Positions 49,740 through 58,353 of a DNA stretch of 64,000 bases are shown here, in pieces. The stretch is from positions 62,001 through 126,000 of the forward strand of contig DASRFJ010000169.1 of NCBI GenBank assembly GCA_035651595.1, read 5' to 3'. Source of the stretch: JAFARZ01 sp035651595. GTDB lineage: Bacteria; Actinomycetota; Actinomycetes; Streptosporangiales; Streptosporangiaceae. Under the pieces are notes generated by a model. That model made no database searches, had not been told where the DNA came from, and saw only the letters and a program-made list of their open reading frames with translations. Made by a program: the position numbers and the translations under genes. Every line of letters starts with the position of its first letter. The first letter of the stretch is position 1.

Positions 49740-51068
49740 ATGCCTATCGAGCAGTTTGCCGGCCATCGGCTTGTGTCGCCTTTCGGGGTGATCTCCGATG
49801 TTACTGCGATGAAGGTATTGCGCGGGCTCCCCGGTCTGACGGTCTTCCATGCGCGCATTGGCAGCGGCCTGCCTGGGGTCGGCTATTCGGGCCAGCAGGA
49901 GGACATGCCGATCGGTGGCGCCGGGTCCTCGGTCGACGACTCGTCTACCGCGCAGACGGTAGCCATCGCCGAGGCCGCCGAACGGTACGCGTCCGGCGAC
50001 TTCCTGGGCGAGAGGGTCATCTGGTCGAGGGCGTCCGAGCTCGGCCGCGATGCCCTCGACCTGGACAGGATCCCGCGCTGCTCGCCCGCTGAGTACGCCG
50101 CGCCGCGGTGCCCGCTGACCAGGCCGGACCCGGAGGCCAGGATACGGTGGGTCAGCGGCGTTGACCTGACCACCGGCGGCGAGCTACTCGTACCCGCGGT
50201 AATGGCCTGCTACCGCCTGCACGACGTGCGGCCGGCCGAGCGATTCTGGTATCGGGTCTCGACCGGTTACGCCGTGCACACTGACCCGGCCGAGGCGCTT
50301 GTCCGGGGAATATGTGAGGTTATCGAGCGCGATGCCATAGCGCTGACCTGGCTGCAGCAACTCCAGCTTCCCCGGCTGGATCCGGTGTCCTGCACCGCGT
50401 CGCCTGACGGCGCCACGGCTTCTCCGGCCAGTTTCGCTCAAGTTCTCGAATGGTGTGACAGCCATTTCATTGAAACCTACCTGTTCGAGGCGACCACAGA
50501 CCTGGGCGTGCCGACCGCCTATTGCGTTCAGGTGGCAGACCATGACGATCGGGTGCATCAGGTGGTCGGTTGCTCCACCGGCCGTGACCTGCCGTCGGCG
50601 GCCAGGAAGGCGATCCTGGAAGCCCTCCTGGTGCGGCGGATGCTGCAGTTCGGCGAGGCGGTCCCGCGGTCGCCGGAGGAGTTCAGGTCTATCTCTGACG
50701 GCGGTCGCTACATGGCCACCAGAGGAAGGCTGGGCGCGTTCGGCTTCTTGCTGGACCAGCCCGTCCAGGAGCGCACGGGGCCGATGTGCCGCCGCCTGCC
50801 CGGCGAATCCGCGGCCGCCCTCCAGCACCTCATCACGATGCTGGCCGGTCACGGAGCGACTGTGATCGCCGTTGATCGCACGCCAAGAGAACTGGCGGAC
50901 GTCGGCCTGACCGCGGTCTGCGTGCTCATCCCGGAGCTCCAGCCGATGTCTCTGATTCCGGCTGCCCAGTACCGCGGACATGACCGGCTGACCCGCGCTC
51001 CGGCCGCGATGGGTTTTCCCCTGCTACCAGAGGAGGCGATGAATCCATGGCCGCAACCGTTCACCTGA
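49740..51068 (+). CDS. YcaO cyclodehydratase (azoline-forming D protein)
   Basis: 442-aa ATP-dependent YcaO enzyme that cyclises Cys/Ser/Thr in the precursor. ATP/Mg motifs are visible: QTVAIAEAAERYASGDF, ALVRGICEVIERDAIALTWL and DLPSAARKAILEALLVRRML. The C-terminus ends NPWPQPFT, giving PWPQP, the PxPxP tail known to be needed by azoline-forming YcaO proteins and absent from many thioamide or amidine types. It overlaps the next gene by 22 nt. The partner proteins are encoded directly downstream. Confidence 0.93.
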   Translation: MPIEQFAGHRLVSPFGVISDVTAMKVLRGLPGLTVFHARIGSGLPGVGYSGQQEDMPIGGAGSSVDDSSTAQTVAIAEAAERYASGDFLGERVIWSRASELGRDALDLDRIPRCSPAEYAAPRCPLTRPDPEARIRWVSGVDLTTGGELLVPAVMACYRLHDVRPAERFWYRVSTGYAVHTDPAEALVRGICEVIERDAIALTWLQQLQLPRLDPVSCTASPDGATASPASFAQVLEWCDSHFIETYLFEATTDLGVPTAYCVQVADHDDRVHQVVGCSTGRDLPSAARKAILEALLVRRMLQFGEAVPRSPEEFRSISDGGRYMATRGRLGAFGFLLDQPVQERTGPMCRRLPGESAAALQHLITMLAGHGATVIAVDRTPRELADVGLTAVCVLIPELQPMSLIPAAQYRGHDRLTRAPAAMGFPLLPEEAMNPWPQPFT

Positions 51069-51736
51069 CCGGCGAGCCGAAGTCCTGGGCAGTCGTGCCG
51101 TTGGGCCCTTTCGGCGCCCGGGTAGCTGAGCTGCTGGCCGCGGGCCGGCCGTGGTGCGCCGTCGTCCCGGACGGAGCCGCCGAGGCTGCCTTTGACATGG
51201 GGGCGGACCTGGTGATCGCGGCGCTGTGGCGGCCGAGTCCGGCGCTGTGCGAGTGCGCCGACACGCTGTCGTTCTCGCTCGGCCTGCCGTGGCTGCCGCT
51301 GACGATGGACCAGCGCCGGATCCACGTGGGGCCGCTGGTGGTCCCGCCCCGAGGGCCGTGTCATGGCTGCCTGCGCCGCCGTCTAGCCCAGCATGACCGC
51401 CACTATCAGGAGACCCGGGCGCTCAACGAGGCGTTCGACCGGGACGCCGGCTGCGGGCCAGGCGGCTACCTGCCGCACCACGCCCGGCTCGCCGCGGCGA
51501 TGGTGCGGCACCTGGCGGACGGCGGGTGGTCGCCGGATCCGGCCGGCTCCGGCCAGGAGGCGGACCACGGGTCAGTAGTCACGATCAGCCTTCCCGATTG
51601 CGTGATAACCGCTGACCATGTCGTCACCTGCCATGACTGCATCCGGTGCTGGCCTGGCGGCGCCCGCTCGCCCGGTACCGGCACCATCACCCAGGTCCTG
51701 GCCCGGGCCGCGGCTGCGAACACGGGCACGACGTGA
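51047..51736 (+). CDS. small E1-like cyclodehydratase partner with Cys tetrad
   Basis: 229 aa. Begins within the YcaO gene (22-nt overlap). It resembles the E1-like (ThiF/ocin-type) part of TOMM cyclodehydratases: ADLVIAALWRPSPALCECADTLSFSLGLPWLPLTMDQRRIHVGPLVVPPRGPCHGCLRRRL. Zinc-type cysteine pairs appear as CHGC and CHDC (in TCHDCIRCW). There is no obvious N-terminal RRE wing here, which instead is in the following protein. It probably docks YcaO or the precursor. The TGA overlaps the GTG of the next gene (GTGA). Confidence 0.75.
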   Translation: MAATVHLTGEPKSWAVVPLGPFGARVAELLAAGRPWCAVVPDGAAEAAFDMGADLVIAALWRPSPALCECADTLSFSLGLPWLPLTMDQRRIHVGPLVVPPRGPCHGCLRRRLAQHDRHYQETRALNEAFDRDAGCGPGGYLPHHARLAAAMVRHLADGGWSPDPAGSGQEADHGSVVTISLPDCVITADHVVTCHDCIRCWPGGARSPGTGTITQVLARAAAANTGTT

Positions 51737-53445
51737 CCGGCCGGACCGAGCCCGCGATGCCGCGGCTACGCCGCGGGGTGGTCACCGTGATGACCGAGCG
51801 AGGGCTGCTGATCAGCGATACTTCCCGCCGGATCCTGCTGTCAGGCAGTGCCGCTAGCATGTTGCCCAGGCTCGTGCCACTGCTGGACGGGCAGCATGAT
51901 CTGGCGGCGCTGTGCGCCGGATCGGGAGCGCCGCGCGCCGAGATCGAGCGTGCGCTGACCCTCCTGGAGGGTCACGGGGTGCTTCGCGCCACCGCTGACG
52001 GGACACCATCCTCGCCGCTGGCCCAGCACGTCGCGGATTACTTCTCCGGGGCGCCCGGACCGCGCGGCAGGAACCTTCCCCGGCTGCTCGCCGACCTTAC
52101 GGTGCTGATCAGTGCCCCTGAGGCAATTGCCTGCCGGATCGCTGACGACCTGCGCGAGACGGGCGTCGGCCGGGTGGCGATCCCGGTCGCGGGCGATGAT
52201 CTGATCGAGGCGGCGATGCCCTCGCTGACGCGGGAATCGAGCGGCGTTGCGGTAGTCTTCGACTCTCCTGGCGAGCTGGGCCCGCTGGCCAGCGCCGTAG
52301 ACAGCCTGCAGGGAACCGGCGGGTGCGTGCTCCGTTGCGCGGCGGGGCCGGGCTGGGCCGAGGTGGGGCCCGTCTTCCGCCCGCAGGGCGCCTGCGTTCG
52401 GTGTTTCCGCCAGGGGTACCGGGAAGCTAGCGGGGATAGCTGTTCGCAGGCTGGCAGCTGGTCGTCAGGGGGTGATCAGCCCGGGCTCGCCGGCCTGCTG
52501 GCCGGCCTCGTCACCCAGCGGACGCTGGACCTTGCGGCCGACGACGGCTTCCCCGCAGCAGCGCTGCTGAGCAGGCTCAGGCTGGGCGAGCGCGCAATGG
52601 AGCACTACCTGGTCACGCCGCATGTGCGCTGCCCGCGGTGCGGCTGGCATCCGGATGGCTCAACGGCCATCGCGACCACGCCGGAGTGGGAGCAGGCCAT
52701 CCTGAACTACGAATGGCAGTCCGTGATGCCGCCTGGCTGGACCGTGGTCCGCAAGCCGCGCTCGGATAGCCGTCGCCTGGCCAGCCAGGAGGCGGCTGGC
52801 CACGGCGAGTTGCCCAGTCCGCGCACGCTCGACGGACACCTGCCCCGCCGCAGCCTGCCGGAGGCGGAACTGCCCAGGCTTGCGGTGGACCGGAGCGGTC
52901 CGCACCGCCTGGACAGACCGCTGATCGCGGCTATCCTGCGGCAGCTCGCCGAAGCTTGCGGACTGGATATCAGGCTCAGCGACGGGGCCGCCGCGGTGAC
53001 CCGGCCCGCCGGGCTTGAGCTTTACCTATTGCCCGGATCTGACCTCTTCGGGCTGCCCGGCTCGATCTTCAGGTACGACCCGGCGGCACACGAGATGGTA
53101 GCCACGAGTACGCGCGAGGCCTCCCTGGCGTCCTGCTGGCGCGAGGCCAGCCTGGATCCAGCCGACCTTCCCGCGCTGGCCGGCGCCGCGATGCTGTTTT
53201 TCGTCGGCTGGACCTGGGCGTCCGGCCAGACCCAGCCGGACCCTTCCTACAGACTGGCTCACCTGCATACCGGCTACGCCGTGGCCGAACTATCCGCGAT
53301 GGCCGATGCCGCCCGGCTGCGCGTCTCGCTCGCTCCTCGCTGGCCGGACGAATTCGCGGAAATGCTCGAGCTTCGCCATGGCCGTGAAGTCATCACGGCC
53401 GTCGCCGCGATCCAAGGAGTCCAGGAGCCGCAGTCATGCCGTTGA
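51733..53445 (+). CDS. RRE-E1-like-nitroreductase fusion (leader binding plus dehydrogenase)
   Basis: 570 aa. Residues ~10-95 look like a PqqD-type RiPP recognition element (RGVVTVMTERGLLISDTSRRILLSGSAASMLPRLVPLLDGQHDLAALC then a helix ending LEGHGVL). Residues ~120-330 form an E1-like domain with zinc cysteines CVRCF and CPRCGW. The C-terminal ~200 residues (YRLAHLHTGYAVAELSAMADAARL and LELYLLPGSDLFGLPGSIFR) match the SagB-type nitroreductase fold. Leader binding, cyclisation support and azoline oxidation would thus be joined in one chain. The GTG at 51733 overlaps the upstream stop, and it overlaps the next gene by 10 nt. Confidence 0.85.
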   Translation: MTGRTEPAMPRLRRGVVTVMTERGLLISDTSRRILLSGSAASMLPRLVPLLDGQHDLAALCAGSGAPRAEIERALTLLEGHGVLRATADGTPSSPLAQHVADYFSGAPGPRGRNLPRLLADLTVLISAPEAIACRIADDLRETGVGRVAIPVAGDDLIEAAMPSLTRESSGVAVVFDSPGELGPLASAVDSLQGTGGCVLRCAAGPGWAEVGPVFRPQGACVRCFRQGYREASGDSCSQAGSWSSGGDQPGLAGLLAGLVTQRTLDLAADDGFPAAALLSRLRLGERAMEHYLVTPHVRCPRCGWHPDGSTAIATTPEWEQAILNYEWQSVMPPGWTVVRKPRSDSRRLASQEAAGHGELPSPRTLDGHLPRRSLPEAELPRLAVDRSGPHRLDRPLIAAILRQLAEACGLDIRLSDGAAAVTRPAGLELYLLPGSDLFGLPGSIFRYDPAAHEMVATSTREASLASCWREASLDPADLPALAGAAMLFFVGWTWASGQTQPDPSYRLAHLHTGYAVAELSAMADAARLRVSLAPRWPDEFAEMLELRHGREVITAVAAIQGVQEPQSCR

Positions 53446-54116
53446 TATCGATGTCCGGGCCAGCTGAGCAGCTGGTCACGCTGCTGGGCGGGCGTCAGTC
53501 CGCGGAGCGGGCGGCCAGGCCGCGTCGCCAGCCGAGTCCGGACGCTCGCTCCTTCGCCGGCCCGCTGCCGGCCGCTGCGCTCAGGCTGGGCCTGGCCGAA
53601 GCCGAGCAGGCCGTCCTGGCCCGCCACCCCGCAGCGGGATTCGGCGTGTCCCGGATATCCCGCGCCGACCTGGCGGCATTGGCCGCGACGGCGCTCACCG
53701 CTGATGGCCGGGGACCCTGGGTGCCGGCGGCCCCCGGGCTAGTCCTGCTGCTCGCCGCGCTCAGAACCGACTGCCTGCCCCGCGGCCTGTACTGGGCCGA
53801 GCAGCAGGACGAGATCCTGTTCATCCCGCTGGGCGTGCTCGTGCCGAAGGAAGAGGAAGAAGGCGGCGGGCCGGGCGCGCTGTTCCTCATCGCGGGCAAC
53901 ATGCGGCAGGCCGCGAGTTCGGCGCGCGGCCACGGCTACCCGGCCTTGCTGGTTCGCGCTGGCGCGCTTGGCCACGCCGTGTGCGGCGCGGCGGCTACGC
54001 GCGGCCTTACCGCCGCCATCGACGTCGGCACGTCGCCCCAGGTTACTGCCGCTGCCCGGCTGGCCGATCCGGGCCTGCGGCACCTGCTGACCGTCGCCGT
54101 CGGGACGCCACGATGA
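53436..54116 (+). CDS. nitroreductase-like protein (second flavoenzyme)
   Basis: 226 aa of the nitroreductase/SagB fold: GALFLIAGNMRQAASSARGHGYPALLVRAGALGHAVCGAAATRGLTAAID and DPGLRHLLTVAVGTPR. The N-terminal RxSxR flavin-binding motif is not clear, so it may work as a partner subunit rather than a full enzyme. It begins 10 nt inside the fusion gene and its TGA overlaps the sulfotransferase ATG. Confidence 0.75.
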   Translation: MPLISMSGPAEQLVTLLGGRQSAERAARPRRQPSPDARSFAGPLPAAALRLGLAEAEQAVLARHPAAGFGVSRISRADLAALAATALTADGRGPWVPAAPGLVLLLAALRTDCLPRGLYWAEQQDEILFIPLGVLVPKEEEEGGGPGALFLIAGNMRQAASSARGHGYPALLVRAGALGHAVCGAAATRGLTAAIDVGTSPQVTAAARLADPGLRHLLTVAVGTPR

Positions 54117-55066
54117 ACAGGGCTCACCGCACCCGCCCCGGCTGGCCTGAGCCGGTGTTCATCCTGTCGCCGCCGCGCTCGTACTCGACCGTGACGACAG
54201 CGCTGCTGGCCGGCCATCCCGAGGTCTTCGGCCTGCCTGAAATGCTGACGTTCTCGGCCCCGACGATCGGGGACCTGCTCTCCGGCATCGGCTGCCTCTG
54301 CGTGCTCTCTGCTGAGCCGCATGAACCGGAGGCCTGCCCCTTCCTGGCGGTTCGCCTCAGCGGGCCGTACCGGGCGATCGCTGAACTTCACGAGGGCGGC
54401 CAGCACGACGCCGCCATCAGACGGGCGGGGAAATGGCTCAGAGAGAACGCTGACTGGCCGGGCGAACGTCTTCTCGATCATCTGCTCGGGTTGTTGGCCC
54501 CGCGGATCGGGCTGGAGAAGTCGCCGGACACGGTCCGCAGTGACAAGAACCTGGCCCGCTGCATCTCGGGTTACCCAGGCGCCCGCTATATTCACCTCAC
54601 CCGCCATCCGGTCACCGCACAGCGCTCGCTCCAGCAGCACCTTGCCCTGGGCAACCGGTCGGCCAGCCCGCGTCGGCTGGCAGCCCAGGCAGCGACGATA
54701 TGGTTTCAAGCGCATCTACGGATCACCCGCGCCCTAGGCCAGCTCCCGCCGGAGCAATCATTCCGGGTTCGCGGTGAAGACTTGCTTCGCAGCCCGCAAA
54801 CCTGGCTTCCCCGCATTCTCGGCTGGCTCGGCCTCGAGGCCGGCCCCGATACCGTAGCGACGATGTTGCGGACGGAACGGTGGCCGTTCGCTGGAACCGG
54901 CACGTCCGGTCGGCTGTTCGGCGGGGATCACAAATTCATGCTGTCGCCGGAACTGTCGCCCGTGCCCGAGCCAGGGCCGCTCGAGTTCGAGCCCGCCTGG
55001 GGGCTGCTCGATGAGATGTGCGCCCGGATGTCGCGGCTGGCTAATCACCTTGGCTACCCCGCATAG
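54113..55066 (+). CDS. sulfotransferase family protein
   Basis: 317 aa. The PAPS 5'-phosphosulfate loop is FILSPPRSYSTVTTALLAGHPEVFGLPE, and the 3'-phosphate motif is ARYIHLTRHPVTAQRSLQQHL. The C-terminal part (VRGEDLLRSPQTWLPRILGWLGLEAG) is also typical. It would transfer a sulfuryl group to a hydroxyl, for example one made by the JmjC oxygenase or a tyrosine such as Tyr42 of the precursor. Sulfation is unusual for TOMM products. ATG at 54113 overlapping the previous stop (ATGA). Confidence 0.87.
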   Translation: MNRAHRTRPGWPEPVFILSPPRSYSTVTTALLAGHPEVFGLPEMLTFSAPTIGDLLSGIGCLCVLSAEPHEPEACPFLAVRLSGPYRAIAELHEGGQHDAAIRRAGKWLRENADWPGERLLDHLLGLLAPRIGLEKSPDTVRSDKNLARCISGYPGARYIHLTRHPVTAQRSLQQHLALGNRSASPRRLAAQAATIWFQAHLRITRALGQLPPEQSFRVRGEDLLRSPQTWLPRILGWLGLEAGPDTVATMLRTERWPFAGTGTSGRLFGGDHKFMLSPELSPVPEPGPLEFEPAWGLLDEMCARMSRLANHLGYPA

Positions 55067-55868
55067 CCCGCACGCCGGTAACTCGCTCCGGCCGGCAGAT
55101 GATGCGAACCCCGTCCTCACTACGGGAGACGCATTCGGCGAGATGCTGCGTGAATGCTGGCGCCAAGGCGGGAGTCCGGGCGCCGCCTTCGAGATCGCCG
55201 AGCGCGACGATGGCTTTATCTCCGTGGTCGACGGCGCCCATTACTTCGCGCCGTTGGAAACGCTCAGTCCGCCGGATCTGTGGGCCTGCGAACGCGTCAC
55301 TGGCCGGGTCCTTGACGTCGGCTGCGGCGCAGGCAGGCATGCGGTCCCGCTGATGGCGAAAGAACACGACGTCACTGGGGTCGATCCGTCCCCGGGAGCG
55401 GTCCACGTGGCGTCGTCGCGCGGCGTGACGGTCATTCAGGGGACCATCGATGATCTCACCGCGTCTGGGACGTTCGACACCGCGCTGCTGATGGGCAACA
55501 ACCTCGGCCTACTGGAGGGGGACGAGCGGGGCAGGCAGGTCCTGGACAGGCTCGCCGCCTTGGTCCGGCCGGGGGGCCGGCTGATCGGGTCCGGCGTCGA
55601 TCCGCGCACCGAATCGGATCCCGAGCACCTCGCCTATCAGGCCCGTAACCGCGCCCGCGGGCGCATGCCCGGTCAGCTGCGCATCCGCGTACGCTACCGC
55701 GGTCTCAGCTCGCCGTGGTTCGACTATCTTCATGCCTCGCTGGACGACCTCCGCACGCTCACGGCGGGGACCGCGTGGACGATATCCGACGCCATCGTCG
55801 GTCCGTTCCGTTATGCCGTCATGTTGACTCGGCAGCCATCACACCATCGACCTGCCGCCTACAGATAA
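55011..55868 (+). CDS. class I SAM-dependent methyltransferase
   Basis: 285 aa if started at 55011 (56-nt overlap with the sulfotransferase). A later start such as the TTG at 55050 is possible, and neither has a good ribosome-binding site. SAM motif I is VLDVGCGAGRHAVPLM, followed by VTGVDPSPGAVHVA, FDTALLMGNNLGLL (motif II region) and LVRPGGRLIGSG. The substrate is probably the modified peptide (N- or O-methylation). It lies between the sulfotransferase and the SagB-type gene. Confidence 0.88.
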   Translation: MRCAPGCRGWLITLATPHSPHAGNSLRPADDANPVLTTGDAFGEMLRECWRQGGSPGAAFEIAERDDGFISVVDGAHYFAPLETLSPPDLWACERVTGRVLDVGCGAGRHAVPLMAKEHDVTGVDPSPGAVHVASSRGVTVIQGTIDDLTASGTFDTALLMGNNLGLLEGDERGRQVLDRLAALVRPGGRLIGSGVDPRTESDPEHLAYQARNRARGRMPGQLRIRVRYRGLSSPWFDYLHASLDDLRTLTAGTAWTISDAIVGPFRYAVMLTRQPSHHRPAAYR

Positions 55869-55882
55869 CGAAGGTAACGCCC

Positions 55883-57322
55883 GTGATTCAACTCCGAATG
55901 CGCCCTGGAACGCGCATCACTTCGGTACGCCAGGACGCTCTCACCATTGACCAGCACGGACATCTCAGGGAGTTGCGCGGAATCCGCGGCCTTGAGCCCG
56001 CGTTCCGTCTCCTCCTCCGCCAGTCTGGTGCCGATCTGGATGAGCTGCGCGAGCAGATCGCGCGGACCGGACCGCCGGGCGGGAGCATTGCGGGCGTTGA
56101 TCGTCTAGGCCGGGCACTGGGCATGCTGGTCAGCGGGTGCGCCGTTGAGCTTGCTTGCATGGCTGGCGGCGACGAATTGCTCGCGGCGGCTCCGGTCGGC
56201 CCGCTCGCCTCGTTCGATTTCAGCTCGTTCGGGACTGGGGACGTGGCACTCGGCAGGTTCCGGCTATCACGGTTCGCGTGCGCTCACCGAGCCGCCGGGA
56301 ACCTGGTCGTCGATTGCCCGCATTTGTCGGTGCGCATCACAGTCACGGCCAGCGAAGCCGCGGCGGCGATCGCGGCGCTCGCCGAGCCGTCATCGGCGGT
56401 CGAGCTGGCCGCTCGGCTGCCCTTCATCTCTCCGGCTGTGGTCCGGGAGGTGCTGGCGGTCCTGGCCGCCGCAGGCGCTGCGGCGCGGGTCGGGCCTGAC
56501 GGCCGCCTGGCCGAGGACTGCGACCCGAATCTGGCCCAGCGCGAATTCCATGACGTCCTCATGCACTCCCGCAGCCGCTACGGCCTGACCGACGGCCCCA
56601 TCGGAGGCGTGTTCCCGCACGCTGGCGTCATCCCGTCCAGTCCCGCCGTCAAGCCGGCCATGGCCGAGCCCCTCATTGACCTGCCCCGCCCAGACATGGA
56701 TCAGCTCATGACCGCCGGCCCGTCACTGGCCCGGGTGATGGAGACGCGCCGCTCCGTCCGGGCTTACGGGGACCGGAAGCTCACGGCGGATGAAGTAGGG
56801 GAATTCCTGTACCGGGTGGCACGGGCCCGCGCCGTCGCCGGCCCGCGCCCTGACGATCCCCACGGATACGAGACCAGCGATCGCCCCTACCCTAGCGGCG
56901 GCGCCGGTTACGATCTCGAGATCTACCTGCTCGTGCGCGAGTGCGAGGGCATCGCGCCCGGCCTGTATCACTACCAGCCGATGGCCCACGCGGTGAGCGA
57001 GCTGCCATGCGAGCCGGCCACAGTCAATCGGCAGCTGCGCAAGGCATATTACGCGAACGGCTGCCAGGTCATCCCGCAGGTACTGTTCATCCTGGCCTCC
57101 CGGTTTTCCCGGCTGAGCTGGAAGTATCAGGGCATCGCCTACGCCACTACGCTGCGAAACGTCGGCGTGCTCTACGAAGCCATGTACCTGGTCGCGACCG
57201 CGATGGGTCTGGCACCCTGCGCGCTCGGCAGCGGCGACTCGGCATCGTTCGGCGCCATGACCTCACTCGACCCCCTCGTTGAATCCTCGGTGGGGGAGTT
57301 CATGCTAGGCACCCGGCCGTAG
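55883..57322 (+). CDS. SagB/ThcOx-type dehydrogenase with N-terminal winged-helix domain
   Basis: 479 aa. Residues ~1-280 form a non-catalytic part with a winged-helix-like stretch (ELAARLPFISPAVVREVLAVLAAAGAAARV). The C-terminal ~200 residues are a FMN nitroreductase of the SagB family: VMETRRSVRAYGDRKLTADEV, YPSGGAGYDLEIYLLV, GIAPGLYHYQPMAHAV, YQGIAYATTLRNVGVLYEAMYLVATAMGLAPCALGSGD. It oxidises azolines to azoles. The GTG at 55883 follows AAGG; the open frame upstream to 55715 is a shadow. This is the third nitroreductase-type protein in the cluster. Confidence 0.9.
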   Translation: MIQLRMRPGTRITSVRQDALTIDQHGHLRELRGIRGLEPAFRLLLRQSGADLDELREQIARTGPPGGSIAGVDRLGRALGMLVSGCAVELACMAGGDELLAAAPVGPLASFDFSSFGTGDVALGRFRLSRFACAHRAAGNLVVDCPHLSVRITVTASEAAAAIAALAEPSSAVELAARLPFISPAVVREVLAVLAAAGAAARVGPDGRLAEDCDPNLAQREFHDVLMHSRSRYGLTDGPIGGVFPHAGVIPSSPAVKPAMAEPLIDLPRPDMDQLMTAGPSLARVMETRRSVRAYGDRKLTADEVGEFLYRVARARAVAGPRPDDPHGYETSDRPYPSGGAGYDLEIYLLVRECEGIAPGLYHYQPMAHAVSELPCEPATVNRQLRKAYYANGCQVIPQVLFILASRFSRLSWKYQGIAYATTLRNVGVLYEAMYLVATAMGLAPCALGSGDSASFGAMTSLDPLVESSVGEFMLGTRP

Positions 57323-57369
57323 CCGCAGAGCGCGGCAGGGCGGCACAGTCATCCGGAGGTTCCGAGGAG

Positions 57370-58347
57370 ATGACCAGCACGTTCGGCGGGCAGGCGGCGA
57401 TCCGGACCGCGGGCCTGCGCAAGACGTATAAGTCCTCGCGGGGCGATGTCGCGGCGGTGCGCGGCATCGATCTCGACATACCGGCGGGGGAGTTTTTCGG
57501 CCTGCTCGGGCCGAACGGTGCGGGCAAGTCCACGACCATTGGCATGCTCACCACGCTGGTGCACCCCACGGGCGGGCGCGCCTGGGTGGCCGGCTACGAC
57601 GTTGTGCGCGAACCGGTAGCGGTCAAGCGGCGGATCGGTGTCGTCACTCAGAAAAACACGCTCGACATGCAGCTCACGGTGGCAGAGAACCTGCAATTCC
57701 GTAGCCGGTTCTTCGGCCTGTCCGCCCGCGTGGCGGCCCGGCGCGCTGAGGCGCTCATCGACGCGTTCGGCCTCGGCGACCGGCGAAGCGCGATGGCCGA
57801 CAAGCTCTCCGGCGGCCAGGCCCGGCGGCTACTCATCGCGCGGGCGCTCGTGCACAAGCCCGACGTGCTGTTCCTTGACGAGCCGACCGCCGGGCTTGAC
57901 CCGCAGACCCGCGTCAACCTCTGGGAGATCCTCAAGGTGCTGCACGACTCCGGGCAGACCGTGCTCCTCACCACGCACTACATGGAGGAGGCGGAAGCGC
58001 TCTGCGACCGCGTCGCGGTCGTCGACCACGGCCTCGTGCTAGCCGCCGGGACGCAAGAGCAGCTCAAGGAGGACGCGGGCGCCGCCACTGTCGTCACGGT
58101 GCGGCTCGATCCGCCCCCGCCTCCCGACTTCCACGAACGCACTGGCCTGACCGGCCGCCCCGACGTCACCCGCGCCGAGGTGACCGGCGACCAGCTCCGG
58201 GTGCACAGCCGAGAGCCGGAAGGGCTGCTCGGCACCCTGGTGTCGCTGGCCTCAGCCGAGGGCCTGCACATCCGCGACGCCGCCGAGCAAAAGCCGAGCC
58301 TGGAGACAGTCTTCCTGACCCTGACCGGCCGCGAGTACCGGGAGTAG
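57370..58347 (+). CDS. ABC transporter ATPase, DrrA type
   Basis: 325 aa. Walker A GPNGAGKSTTIGM, signature KLSGGQARRLLIARAL, Walker B VLFLDEPTAGLDPQ and switch LLTTHYMEEAEALCD. The long C-terminal extension (VTRAEVTGDQLRVHSREPEGLLG) is typical of daunorubicin-resistance type ATPases. ATG at 57370 with GAGGAG upstream. With the next gene it forms an ABC-2 exporter, probably for the azole peptide or for immunity. Confidence 0.93.
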   Translation: MTSTFGGQAAIRTAGLRKTYKSSRGDVAAVRGIDLDIPAGEFFGLLGPNGAGKSTTIGMLTTLVHPTGGRAWVAGYDVVREPVAVKRRIGVVTQKNTLDMQLTVAENLQFRSRFFGLSARVAARRAEALIDAFGLGDRRSAMADKLSGGQARRLLIARALVHKPDVLFLDEPTAGLDPQTRVNLWEILKVLHDSGQTVLLTTHYMEEAEALCDRVAVVDHGLVLAAGTQEQLKEDAGAATVVTVRLDPPPPPDFHERTGLTGRPDVTRAEVTGDQLRVHSREPEGLLGTLVSLASAEGLHIRDAAEQKPSLETVFLTLTGREYRE

Positions 58348-58353
58348 CCCACC

